Shown: positions 34,756 to 42,988 of the stretch, in pieces
Layout of the letters: each line of letters opens with the position of its first letter
Numbering within the stretch: position 1 is the stretch's first letter
From: JAWKUK01 sp964402175
GTDB taxonomy: Bacteria; Planctomycetota; UBA1135; GCA-002686595
DNA length: 64,000 nt
Assembly: GCA_964402175.1 (NCBI GenBank)
Contig: CAYOBN010000012.1
Location: 22,128 to 86,127 of the forward strand
Reading direction: 5' to 3'
Made by a program: the position numbers and the translations under genes
The notes under the pieces: model-generated
What the model saw: the letters and a program-made list of their open reading frames with translations, nothing else
Database searches by the model: none
Told to the model about the DNA's origin: nothing

Positions 34756-35411
34756 GGCAGCACCTTCCAGATGGAGCCGTTGTCCGTGATGACACCAGGG
34801 AAGGTCGAGTCGACCGCGACGAGGTAGCGGTCCTTGCCCGACCAGTCCTCGCCGAACACGAGCTTCCTGTGGCCGTGGCCGGTGAGTTGCGTCGGAAAGG
34901 TGTAGACCACCGTCGCGCTCGCAGTCGTCGCATTCACTTTGCCCGGCGCGATCTTGTACCGCTTGACGAACGTCCGGTAGGTCGGACCGAACCCAGGCTC
35001 GGTGGTGACGACGCGGTTGTACCGCATGGAGAAGTCGCGTTGGGAACCACTCCGCGCATCGTGGAACTTCGGGTGGAACGCCCCCGCGGTGATCCCGAGA
35101 GAGTCCTTGGTGGTCGACGTCGGCGTGTAGGCCTCCTGCGCTGTGCTCGCGTCACCGCCCAGGTCGAGGACCGTCGTCGGTCCCGCGTCCAGAGCCGCGA
35201 GGTCCCAGAGGGTCACCCGAGCTCCGCCGCGCTCGACGACGACCAGGAGGTCCGGGTTATCAGGCCAAGAGGTCACGAAGACGGGCGTGTCGAGGCCGAC
35301 CGAAGTGACCGGCGTACCGAGGGCCTGGGTCAGGGTCTGGGCGATGCTGGGGGCGACCAACGCGCCAAGCGCCGACAGAAAGACACCTGGCGTAGTGAGG
35401 CTTCTCGTCAT
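34752..35411 (-). CDS. Short glucose/sorbosone dehydrogenase-like propeller protein
   Basis: 219 residues with signal peptide (to about APSIAQ, residue 25) and AGGAG before the ATG. FVTSWPDNPDLLVVVERGG is the usual entry of glucose/sorbosone dehydrogenase-like propellers, GITAGAFHPKF matches their GLxGLAFHPxF block, and GHGHRKLVFGEDWSGKDRYL matches the NHxGGxLxFGPDGxLY block. Family members are about 400 residues, so only the first half of the propeller is present, and the histidine-glycine pair is altered to GHGHRK. Enzymatic activity is doubtful. Cotranscribed with the kelch protein. Confidence 0.75.
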   Translation of the reverse strand: MTRSLTTPGVFLSALGALVAPSIAQTLTQALGTPVTSVGLDTPVFVTSWPDNPDLLVVVERGGARVTLWDLAALDAGPTTVLDLGGDASTAQEAYTPTSTTKDSLGITAGAFHPKFHDARSGSQRDFSMRYNRVVTTEPGFGPTYRTFVKRYKIAPGKVNATTASATVVYTFPTQLTGHGHRKLVFGEDWSGKDRYLVAVDSTFPGVITDNGSIWKVLP

Positions 35412-35554
35412 GGCGTCTCCTGGGATGGCGCCGTCGTGTCCGACGAAGGTGGCAGGCGGTACTGCGGCGCTCCGTACGGAACCTACCGCGGATCGCGCCC
35501 GAGCGCGACAGACTGGCGCGGAAAGCGAGGGATCTCTCCCACGGCCTGCTCCGT

Positions 35555-35572
35555 CCCCGAGCTTTGTCGGGG
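35555..35572 (-). terminator. Small hairpin downstream of hypothetical gene
   Basis: CCCCGA / TCGGGG stem with a 6-nt loop, 114 bp beyond the stop of the gene at 35686; weak terminator candidate. The rest of 35412-35685 shows only the AGGAG of the dehydrogenase-like gene. Confidence 0.3.
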
Positions 35573-35685
35573 GGGAAGCAGGCCCTGGGTCTCAACACGC
35601 GAATCCGGTCGCGGAGCGAGCGTGAATTCGGGCGGAGCACACCTGCTTGAATCCAATATCCGCCCCAAGCGCCCCATCTGCTCGT

Positions 35686-36273
35686 TCAGGGGGCCTCCTC
35701 CACTTCGAGCTCGGGCATCCCAGGGGCTTCCTCGGGCGGCCTCAGCTCTCGGCTCACGAATATCAAGTCCACGGTCCAGCAGTAGAAGGTCAACGGCCTA
35801 CCTTCGAAGTCGAGTGTGAGGTCCCACACACCTCCCGTGTACCAGCGCGTGGTCACCCGCTTGACACACTTGCCGAGCAGCAGCGCCCATGTCGGATGGG
35901 AGCGCATGTCCCAGCGATGAAAGCTGGGCGCTCTGCCGGAGCTCGGATCCTCCGATTCCCAAGACCGGCCGTGCCATGGGTCGGGCACCTCGTTGTCGAC
36001 AGCGACGCGGCTCGCGCCAGCATGCACCAAGAGCTCTAGCTCGCCTTCGGTCGAAAGATCGTTGCTCGGCAACAGGCAAACCGCAAGCCCTCCCGCGAAC
36101 ACCAGCTCGATGTCCATCTCGACGAAGTGGGCTTCGTTCGGGGTCTGCTCGTTCCGTTGCGCCGGGTCCTCGGAACAGAACGCGATGTAATGGACAGCCT
36201 CGAGCCGCGCGCCCGCGAGCGACGCGAGCAGCGCGGACACCTGCGAGCGAGTCGTGCGATCCGTGTGAGGCAT
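35686..36273 (-). CDS. Hypothetical cytosolic protein
   Basis: 195 residues, no signal peptide or membrane helix. Predicted alpha+beta: an N-terminal helix (RSQVSALLASLAGARL), several strands (VHYIAFCS, VEMDIELVFAGGLAVCLL, GGVWDLTLDFEGRPLTFYCW), and an acidic, proline-rich tail. The compactness and isolated position beside relics of mobile elements are compatible with an immunity-type or orphan accessory protein, but I recognise no family. Stop at 35686; upstream neighbour is an IS91 relic. Confidence 0.6.
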   Translation of the reverse strand: MPHTDRTTRSQVSALLASLAGARLEAVHYIAFCSEDPAQRNEQTPNEAHFVEMDIELVFAGGLAVCLLPSNDLSTEGELELLVHAGASRVAVDNEVPDPWHGRSWESEDPSSGRAPSFHRWDMRSHPTWALLLGKCVKRVTTRWYTGGVWDLTLDFEGRPLTFYCWTVDLIFVSRELRPPEEAPGMPELEVEEAP

Positions 36274-36357
36274 CGTCGGCAGAGTATCTCCGGTCCGTCT
36301 TTCCGTGAGCCTGCCGCCTGGATCGAATCCACGCGCTCATTCCGGATGGCGGGTACA

Positions 36358-36552
36358 TCACCGGGCGCCCGGGCGCTCGATGAAGTACACGCCGTCCAGA
36401 ACGAGCGCTTGGAAGTGTGGGTGGACTTGGACCGCTGACCCAAGTCTCTGCAGGAAGTCGACTGCACCGGGATGCGCGTAGGATTTTGGCCCGAGGACGT
36501 GACCGGACGCCTTGGCTGCTCGGACGTGCAACGCAAAGACCCCCTCCAGCCT
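36358..36552 (-). pseudogene. IS91-family transposase fragment
   Basis: A 64-codon frame bounded by stops at both ends translates to a segment containing GAVDFLQRLGSAVQVHPHFQ followed by ALVLDGVYF. This matches the highly conserved GAVTFIQRFGSALNLNVHFH-x-LVLDGVY block of IS91-type (Transposase_32) transposases, including the HxHFH metal-site region, here HPHFQ. Start, zinc-binding N-terminus and catalytic tyrosine region are absent, so it is a dead fragment. It lies in the 454-bp gap 36274-36727. Confidence 0.8.
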
Positions 36553-36675
36553 TCAGTGCCGTCGAACACCTCACTCGCAACACGGGTCCACGGTACGGAG
36601 ATCGACCTCGATCGCGCCCGCAGCGATGCGCGCGGCGCATGGGAGATCCTGTAGGGTCCGGAGCAATCAAAGCAC

Positions 36676-36713
36676 TGCACCGCGCGCGCCGCCGAGGCGG
36701 CGCGCGCGGTGCA
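36676..36713 (-). terminator. Strong hairpin terminator of the propeller gene
   Basis: 18-bp complementary arms (TGCACCGCGCGCGCCGCC and complement) with a minimal loop, starting 14 bp past the stop at 36728 on the minus strand and followed by a T-rich stretch (GTGCTTTGATTG). Confidence 0.7.
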
Positions 36714-36727
36714 GGTCGCCTCGAGGT

Positions 36728-38452
36728 TCACTCGAAGCGCAACGCGACCGCGTTGCTCGTGGCGGGGCCGGTGGGTTCGCGGCTCCAGGCTTGGAAGGCC
36801 CAGGTCTCGCCAGCGAGCACGCCGAGGGCCGGCAGATCGAGGTTCACCTCGACCTCGAACAATCCGAACGGCAGGCTCGGACTGAACAGCCCGAGGCGCC
36901 GTGTCGGTCCCGCCAAGCACGGCAGCCCCCCCGGCCCCGGGCCGACCGGGGTCGCCGCGCCCACCGAGGACGCCCCCAGCAACGTGAGGCTGGCGCCCGG
37001 CAAGTGGTCCACCCGCACCCGCAGGGAACCCTGGGCCGCCGTCGCCACCCCCGTCACGGACAGGGTCGCGGTCGGAGAGCTGCCGGGGCAGTGGGCGGAG
37101 CCCAGGGGCCCTTCGTAGAGGAACACCTGACCGTGGCCGTATTGGTTCGGGCCCAACATGTCGACGTCGTCGCCGACCGCCATCACCCCGCCGTCGAAGG
37201 CCACCGCGGTGCCGAAGCGACCCACGGTGGCCGGCGCTGCGGGCGACTCGAAGCGCTGCGCCGAGAGGCGCTGGACCTCGATCCAGCGACCGTTCTGCAG
37301 CTCGAAGACGTACGCCTGACCCAAGGGCCGATTGTGGGGCCCGGCGCGGCCCGACTGCGCCCCGACCAACATGCGGTCACCGCGCACTTGCAGCGCATAC
37401 CCGAACTCGTCGCTCGCGGTCCAGCTCGTGTAGCCGTTGCTCGCCGTGAGGTTCTCCACGTAGCTCCAACCGCTCGGACTCTGCGCGTCGCGGGTGTAGA
37501 GGAACACCCGGCCGAAGTCGGGGATCGAGGGTTCGTACCGCACCGGACTGCCGATTGCGATCCAATCCCCCGAGACATCGAGTCCGTACCAGCCGAACTG
37601 CGCGTCGTAGAACGGGGAGGGCCGCTGGATGTCCAGGCGCTCGACCCAGTTGCCGCCCAAACGCTCGAAGACCGTCACCACGCCACCGCGCACGCGGCTT
37701 CCGACGACGGCGACATCGTTGTCGATGGCGACGTTCGATCCGAACCGAATCTGCTCCGTTCCCTGGGCCAATCCTGGCAGGTTCTGACCGAAGAGCTCGG
37801 CTTCGAGTGTGAATACCCCTGCAGCGTTGGCTCGGTAAATGAAGACGGCCCCGGCGCTCGCACCCCGTGACGAATCCCCTGGAGCGCCCACGATCAACGA
37901 GGATCCGTCGAAATCGATACGGGCACCGAATGCGCTGCTTGGTTGTAAACGAGGATGCGACACGGACTGACGATGGACCCAGATCCCGTGTGCTTCCTGG
38001 AAGATATGAACGGCTCCACCTTCGAACGCGGTAGTTCCGTCGAGCGAATCGCCGATCACCAGCACAGAGCCCTCGGACGCGATTCTGTGCCATCCGAAGG
38101 CAGCGCGTCCCGAGTTCGACAGTGGCGAGAGAGTCTGGGTTCGCACCCAGCCATTGGTACTCCGACGAAACGCGTACACCTGGCCCATTCGGCTCATACC
38201 CGAGGATTGTCCAAACGCGTCGCGGTGGTTTCGCGCCCCCACGAACACCCAGGGCCCCGTCACCGCGATCGGCCACCCGAAACCCCACGGGTTCTCCTGC
38301 GTTCCGTACGAGATCGAGGTCGTCTCGGTCACGACCTGCCCGTGCGCGGGAACCACCGTCAGCCCAGAGCACGCCCACAGGACCACCGCCAACGCGAGCG
38401 CTCGGACCACTCCGAAGCCACGTGTCCCTTGAAGTTGTCGTTCGCAGCTCAT
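36728..38452 (-). CDS. Secreted beta-propeller protein with shared C-terminal module (paralogue)
   Basis: 574 residues from ATG 38452, which overlaps the stop of the truncated beta-helix gene by 4 bp; the frame extends upstream but only this start yields a signal peptide (VVRALALAVVLWACSGLTVVPAHG). Repeats such as GPWVFVGARNH, EGSVLVIGDSLDG, GSSLIVGAPGDSSRG, NDVAVVGSRVRGG, GDWIAIGSPVR and GDRMLVGAQSGRAG form the same propeller as in 15628-17331. The C-terminal module is divergent but keeps both cysteines and GETWAFQAWSREP. A strong hairpin follows. Confidence 0.88.
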   Translation of the reverse strand: MSCERQLQGTRGFGVVRALALAVVLWACSGLTVVPAHGQVVTETTSISYGTQENPWGFGWPIAVTGPWVFVGARNHRDAFGQSSGMSRMGQVYAFRRSTNGWVRTQTLSPLSNSGRAAFGWHRIASEGSVLVIGDSLDGTTAFEGGAVHIFQEAHGIWVHRQSVSHPRLQPSSAFGARIDFDGSSLIVGAPGDSSRGASAGAVFIYRANAAGVFTLEAELFGQNLPGLAQGTEQIRFGSNVAIDNDVAVVGSRVRGGVVTVFERLGGNWVERLDIQRPSPFYDAQFGWYGLDVSGDWIAIGSPVRYEPSIPDFGRVFLYTRDAQSPSGWSYVENLTASNGYTSWTASDEFGYALQVRGDRMLVGAQSGRAGPHNRPLGQAYVFELQNGRWIEVQRLSAQRFESPAAPATVGRFGTAVAFDGGVMAVGDDVDMLGPNQYGHGQVFLYEGPLGSAHCPGSSPTATLSVTGVATAAQGSLRVRVDHLPGASLTLLGASSVGAATPVGPGPGGLPCLAGPTRRLGLFSPSLPFGLFEVEVNLDLPALGVLAGETWAFQAWSREPTGPATSNAVALRFE

Positions 38453-38742
38453 CTGCAGCCACCTCCTTCGTTGCCTGCATCCGCTTCGACGCGTTCGTAA
38501 CATCCCATGTCCACCCGCTTGTTCACCGCGTTGCCGCCCGGGGGCATGGCCGCTTCGATCCCCCAGTTGAAGACCGAAGTCGGTTGCTGCTCGCGCGGAG
38601 ACAGCAGCAAGTCGAAGGCGATCAGCGGCAGCAGCGGCCCCGAACCGTCGAGGCTCAACAGGTTCACACGCTCCGCGGGGATGAAGTCCTCGTTGCCGGT
38701 GTTGACACACACCGAGTCCAGGGCAAGGCGTAGGTCGCGCAA
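38449..38742 (-). pseudogene. C-terminal remnant of a choice-of-anchor Q beta-helix gene
   Basis: About 97 codons, with in-frame continuity slightly upstream. DLRLALDSVCVNTGNEDFIP parallels NLRLSFGSPCIDGAEDLVLD in the intact protein at 13917-15521, and both end in VDMGCYE / ADMGCYE. Signal peptide and beta-helix coils are missing, so the 5' 80 percent of the gene was lost. It still overlaps the following propeller gene by 4 bp, so it may be translated as a leader that couples that gene. Confidence 0.75.
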
Positions 38743-39016
38743 GCGACTATGGCACCAACCAAAGAAGGTCTCCCCGCCGTCGCCGGGCGATGCGGGTTGC
38801 GGGTTGCGGGCATCATCTCGGGACTGTTGTCATGCGAGGAAGCCGCCAGGTCCCACGCACTCCAGCACAGCCCGTGTGGCGCGTCAAGGCACCGCGCGCG
38901 ATGTGAGTGCCGTGGGACCCGGCGGTCCCCGGCGCGGTCCTCGGATGCTGCCCCGTCCGGACACCGGCTCTGTGGGGACCACGGGTCATCTGGGGGGCCC
39001 CCGCGGCAATCACGGT
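38743..39016. other. Intergenic region upstream of truncated beta-helix gene
   Basis: No credible gene. Holds a short TGCGGGT tandem repeat (38791-38810) and a GGGACC-CGGC-GGTCCC hairpin (38914-38929). Probably scar sequence from loss of the beta-helix gene's 5' part. Confidence 0.4.
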
Positions 39017-39140
39017 GCTGGGTGCTCTCCGCAGACAGACGCCGTTCGGTCGGCGACGGGGTACACGGGCTCCACGGCCTCGCCTCGGCCGCGGCGCCGC
39101 GAGCGAAGCCGCCGCGGAGCGGCTGCAGCGAGCGCTCACT
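39017..39140. repeat. About 125-bp dispersed repeat, copy 2
   Basis: Counterpart of 31825-31950 in the same orientation, directly after (and touching) the stop of the S41-like gene at 39136. Confidence 0.65.
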
Positions 39141-40416
39141 TCGACTGCGTCGCCGAAATCAGCCAGCGCGAGGCTGCGGTCACCACGGGGTCGTCCGCTG
39201 CGCCGAGCTTCGCCCAGTCGATCGCGACCGCTTCGTCGGGCGGAATCACGCCCTCGTAGCGCTGGCCGGCGCGGTCGGAATAGACCGTGACCGTCAGCAC
39301 GAGCAGGGCGCCGTCGCTGAGCGTCTTCGTGGTGCTGCCGAAGGGGACGCCGCGGGTTCCTTCGCCAAAGCGCCGCGACTGGGCGCGGCCAGCGAACGCG
39401 ACGACGAGCGCCTCGCCCGCCTGCGCGGTCAACGGTCCGGTCAGTACCGCGACAGGAATGTCCGCACGCATGGTGTACGGCGTCGCGACCTTGGCGAGCT
39501 CGTAGCCTTCGAAGATCGCCGCGCCGCGCGCCCCGTCGTAACTCCACTCCGACGTGTTCTTCGAGCTGACATACGCGCCCAGCTTCCCGCTGCCCGCCAG
39601 CGGCCCGATGCTGGCGAGCATCGGCTCCACGCTGCCGCCGGTGTTGCGCCGCAGGTCGACGATGAAGCCGCGCAGCGTCCCGTCATCGAGCTGACGGAGC
39701 ACGGCGTGCACGGCGTCATCGTAGTCTGCGGCCCGCGGTCCGCTGCTGACCCCTGCGACTTCGACGTAGGCGATGCCGTTGTCCAGGCGCCGGCCGGATG
39801 GTGCGCTGAACTCGTCGAGCGTCGTAGGCTCGACTCGCACAGTGCGCTGCTCGGCAGCCCCGCTGCGGACAACGAGCTCGAGCGGCGCGATGCTGCAATC
39901 CGAGCGCTGGCCGTTCCGTAGCAACCGACTGAACTCGAAGTGAGCGAGGTCGGCGAACGCAGGGACGCCCTCGATGGAGACGATGTGGTCGCCTGGCGCG
40001 AGGCCTGCCGCCTCCGCGGGCCCACCCGCCGCGACGTGCGCGACCACCGCGGCCCTGGGCGTGACGAACATGCCGGTCGACACCGCCGGGCGCCTCGTCG
40101 CGAGCAGCTTCGCGTCAGCCGGTTCGAGCAAGCGACTGTGCGGATCCCCGAGCTCCACGAGCGCAGCGCGGATCGCGGGATAGGTATCCCTCGCGGTGAG
40201 CGCGCCGCTCCGCTCGATCGACTCCAACGCTCGCGCGCGCAGCGCCGCCCAATCCGTCGCGTAGACCCGCGCGCTTTGCTCGATCTGATCGAGCGCCGCC
40301 TGCAGATAGCCCGTCGCTTCGACCGCTGCCCCGGGGGCCGCCGTCTGGGCCAGGGCGAGCCCCATCTGAAGTAGGAGCGATCCGGCCGAGATGCACACGC
40401 GCGAAGAGAGGGTCAT
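39136..40416 (-). CDS. S41 peptidase-like protein lacking the catalytic serine
   Basis: 426 residues from ATG 40416; signal peptide to about ALAQ (residue 24). A PDZ domain (AAVVAHVAAGGPAEAAGLAP, GDHIVSIEGVP) precedes the S41/tail-specific protease fold (IAYVEVAGVSSG, GFIVDLRRNTGGS, PVAVLTGPLTAQAGEAL, RRFGEGTRGVPFGSTT, YEGVIPPDEAV). Where active enzymes have T-x-S-A-x-E, this has T330-A-Q332-A-G-E335, so the nucleophile is replaced by Gln, and the region that supplies the Lys in Ctp-type enzymes also lacks it. Possibly a non-catalytic binding protein. Separate from the HEAT-cyclophilin gene upstream by 207 bp. Confidence 0.8.
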   Translation of the reverse strand: MTLSSRVCISAGSLLLQMGLALAQTAAPGAAVEATGYLQAALDQIEQSARVYATDWAALRARALESIERSGALTARDTYPAIRAALVELGDPHSRLLEPADAKLLATRRPAVSTGMFVTPRAAVVAHVAAGGPAEAAGLAPGDHIVSIEGVPAFADLAHFEFSRLLRNGQRSDCSIAPLELVVRSGAAEQRTVRVEPTTLDEFSAPSGRRLDNGIAYVEVAGVSSGPRAADYDDAVHAVLRQLDDGTLRGFIVDLRRNTGGSVEPMLASIGPLAGSGKLGAYVSSKNTSEWSYDGARGAAIFEGYELAKVATPYTMRADIPVAVLTGPLTAQAGEALVVAFAGRAQSRRFGEGTRGVPFGSTTKTLSDGALLVLTVTVYSDRAGQRYEGVIPPDEAVAIDWAKLGAADDPVVTAASRWLISATQSK

Positions 40417-40623
40417 GACGAGAGGGTCCCTGCTGCGATCCTGTGGCGCAATGGGCTGACGAAGCGAGCGCAGCTCGCGAACGTCGTCGGTACGCCGTCC
40501 CCGGGCCCTCCACGCGCCCACCGATCCCCCGCGTTTGCTCCCATCGCGCCAGTCGATTTGGGAGCGCGGCTGTGCCGTCTCCATCCAGGGTCGCTGTGAA
40601 GAAGCTCGGCCTTTTCGCGCGGC

Positions 40624-42837
40624 TCAGTCGCCTCGCGGGGCCTGTGGCTCGACGCGCGCGGTCACGATCGTGTCGCCCTCCTGCAGCACCATCAAAACGT
40701 CGAAGCCCCGGGTCAACTGCCCGAACAGCGTGTAGCGGCCGTCCAAATGCGGCGTCGGGCGATGGGTCACGAAGATCTGGCGGCCGCCCGAGTCGCGATC
40801 TTCGTTGCGGGGCATGCCGAGGCTGCCCGTGACGTAGCGGCGCCGCGTGACCTCGAGGCGCAGGTTGTCGTCCGGGCCGCGCCAGGTGCCGCCTCCGTTG
40901 CCGTCGCCGCGGGGATCGCCGCCCTGCACGACGAAGTCGGGCACGACGCGGTGCCACGTCGTACCGTCGTAGGCGCGGCGCTCGATCAGCGCGAGGAGGT
41001 TCGCGACGTGCTGCGGCGCTTCGTCGGGGAAGAGCTCGAAGGTGAGCTCGCCGCGGCCCGTGACGAAGGTCACCACGGGGTTCAGGCCGGGCGGCGGCGG
41101 CGGCAGGGCCCTGCGCTGCGCTGGAGTCCCTTCGGCAGCGGTCGCGGCGCTCTCCTCCGGCGCGCGACCGAGCGCGAGCGCCGTGTCGCGCCGCGCGGCC
41201 TCGGCGAGCCCGCGCGCCACGCGGCGTACGTACACATCGCTGTCTTCGCGCGCGAGCTCGTCGAGCGTGCGCAGGACCGTCTCACCGCCGATCCGCGCGA
41301 GCGTCCGCGCCGCTTCGAAGCGCACCTCTGCGCCGGCATCACCGGTGGTCGTCAACGCAGCGACTTGCAGCGCCGCGATGTCATCGGGTCCCGCGATCTC
41401 GCGCAGTGCCAGCGCCGCAGCGAGGCGCAGTCCGGCATCGCGCGCTTCGAGGGCCGCGCGCAGTCGCGCGCGCGTCCGCTCGGTGGGGTGCCGCGCGAGG
41501 CCCGCGAGCGCTTCGCCCGCGACCTTGGGGTGCCGGTCATCCGCGAGGGACAGCAGCAGCGGCTCAGCGCTCGCTGTCGGCAGCGACGCTGCTGCAGCGG
41601 CTGCGCCGCGGCGCACGACGACATCGTCGCTCGCCGCGGCGTCCTGCACGTCGGACAGCGCGAGCTCTCCCCGGCGCTGCGCGCACGCGACGAGCGCCGC
41701 CGCCCGCGCGGGCGGCGCGTCTTCGTCGGCGTAACGCACGAGGAGGTGCTCGGCCGCCGGCACGCCGCCGATGGCCTCCCACGCGACACAGCGCACGTGC
41801 ACGGACGTGTGCCCGAGCGCAGCACCGAGCGCTGTGACGAGCGCGCCGCTGTCGCCAGCGCCGAGGCGCGCGGCGAGCTGGCCGACCCCGCGCACAGCTT
41901 CGACGACGACCCGCGGATCACGATCGGTGGTGAGCGCCACCAGCGCGGCGCTCGCTTCGTTGTCGCCGGGCAGAACCACGCGCGCGAGGCCCTGCGCCGC
42001 GAACAGCCGCAGCTCGACCGTGGCGTCGGCCCCGCTGGATTCGCGCGCGGGCACGGCCGCGCGCAGGAACGCCCTGCGCCCGCTCGGCGCGGCGCGCCGT
42101 GCGAGCGATGCGAGCGCGCGCCACGCCACTTCGAGCTCTTCGGGCTGCGCAGGCCCGCCTGCCGCTGGACGCTCGAAGCCGGCGACGGCCAGGCCCCGTT
42201 CGCGCAGCGGCGCGAGCGCGCGCTCGGCGAGCGCCCGGTCGAGGCGCTCTGCCAACGCGCGTTCGCCCTCGGGCGCGCCCTCGCGGTCGAGCCACGGCCA
42301 GCGCTGCGCGCCGTCGGCGGCCGCGAGGCGCACCTCGGCCGCGGGATCGTCGAGCGCGCGCTCGACGTGGGGGACGAGCGAGCGATCCGCGAGCCGCGTC
42401 GCCGCTTCGATCAGCGCCGCGCGCACCCGCGGCTCAGGGTCGGTCAGGTGCGCCACGAGCGCCAACGCGACGCCCGCGTCGCCGCGCAGGCCGAGGCCGA
42501 ACGCCGCGTGCTCGCGCACCCGCGGCTCGGGGTCGTCGAGGGCCGCGACGAGGGCCTCGGTGGCCGGCGCGCCGAGGTCCTCGACCTGGAACCGCGCCAG
42601 CGCGAGCGCCGCCCGCGCGCGCACGGCCGGGGGCCCCTCGGCGAGCATCGCCCGCAGCTCACCCGCGTCGTCGCGCCGCGAGTCCTCAAGCGCGAGGAGG
42701 CGCTCCAGCGTCCGCGCGGCGGGCCGCTCCACGTCCCGTACGGCGTCCGGCCGCAGCGCGTGTCCCACGGTCGTGCAGCTCAGAGGGAGCGCGAAGAGGG
42801 CGAGGGCGAGCGTCGGGGTGGGGCGGGAGGGCTTCAC
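40624..42837 (-). CDS. HEAT-repeat lipoprotein fused to cyclophilin-type peptidyl-prolyl isomerase
   Basis: 737 residues from GTG 42837 (GGGAG 8-12 nt upstream); an ATG at 42873 is an alternative. Signal sequence ends LPLSC, a possible lipidation site. About 500 residues of HEAT/PBS-lyase-like helical repeats follow (ALDDPEPRVREHAAFGLGLR, HLTDPEPRVRAALIEAATRL). After a proline-rich linker (ALPPPPPGLNP) comes a complete cyclophilin domain: TWHRVVPDFVVQGGDPRGDG with the catalytic Arg and Phe-x-x-Gln, GSLGMPR, GRYTLFGQLTRGFDVL. Likely an extracytoplasmic folding factor with a client-binding solenoid. Divergent from ribBA. Confidence 0.93.
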   Translation of the reverse strand: MKPSRPTPTLALALFALPLSCTTVGHALRPDAVRDVERPAARTLERLLALEDSRRDDAGELRAMLAEGPPAVRARAALALARFQVEDLGAPATEALVAALDDPEPRVREHAAFGLGLRGDAGVALALVAHLTDPEPRVRAALIEAATRLADRSLVPHVERALDDPAAEVRLAAADGAQRWPWLDREGAPEGERALAERLDRALAERALAPLRERGLAVAGFERPAAGGPAQPEELEVAWRALASLARRAAPSGRRAFLRAAVPARESSGADATVELRLFAAQGLARVVLPGDNEASAALVALTTDRDPRVVVEAVRGVGQLAARLGAGDSGALVTALGAALGHTSVHVRCVAWEAIGGVPAAEHLLVRYADEDAPPARAAALVACAQRRGELALSDVQDAAASDDVVVRRGAAAAAASLPTASAEPLLLSLADDRHPKVAGEALAGLARHPTERTRARLRAALEARDAGLRLAAALALREIAGPDDIAALQVAALTTTGDAGAEVRFEAARTLARIGGETVLRTLDELAREDSDVYVRRVARGLAEAARRDTALALGRAPEESAATAAEGTPAQRRALPPPPPGLNPVVTFVTGRGELTFELFPDEAPQHVANLLALIERRAYDGTTWHRVVPDFVVQGGDPRGDGNGGGTWRGPDDNLRLEVTRRRYVTGSLGMPRNEDRDSGGRQIFVTHRPTPHLDGRYTLFGQLTRGFDVLMVLQEGDTIVTARVEPQAPRGD

Positions 42838-42935
42838 CCGCGCATGCTCCCGGCAGCGGGGCCTCGCCGTCAACCGGCGTCGCCTCAGGCAGCCCGAGGG
42901 GGCGAGAGCGAATCGAATTCTCGCGCCTTGGCTTC

Positions 42936-42941
42936 TACAAT
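42936..42941 (+). promoter_or_regulatory. Candidate -10 of ribBA promoter
   Basis: TACAAT, about 48 bp before the ATG at 42989; a weak TCGAAT lies at the -35 distance. No FMN riboswitch fold is recognised in the short leader. Confidence 0.35.
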
Positions 42942-42988
42942 CCGGGGTCAGCCGACGGCGGATGAACGCCTGCGGCTACGCACCGCCC

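Noticed and set aside
34752..35411. Active PQQ sugar dehydrogenase
   Set aside because: About half the family length and the histidine-glycine site is altered.
36036..36920. Minus-strand frame of 294 codons across 36036-36920
   Set aside because: It is shifted relative to the IS91 relic and the hypothetical gene; the relic's conserved block is in a different frame interrupted by stops.
38914..38929. GGGACC-CGGC-GGTCCC as another copy of the 17-bp palindrome
   Set aside because: Half-sites are in the opposite order and the flanking bases differ; ordinary hairpin.
42942..42988. FMN riboswitch before ribBA
   Set aside because: The leader is too short and shows none of the conserved FMN aptamer blocks.
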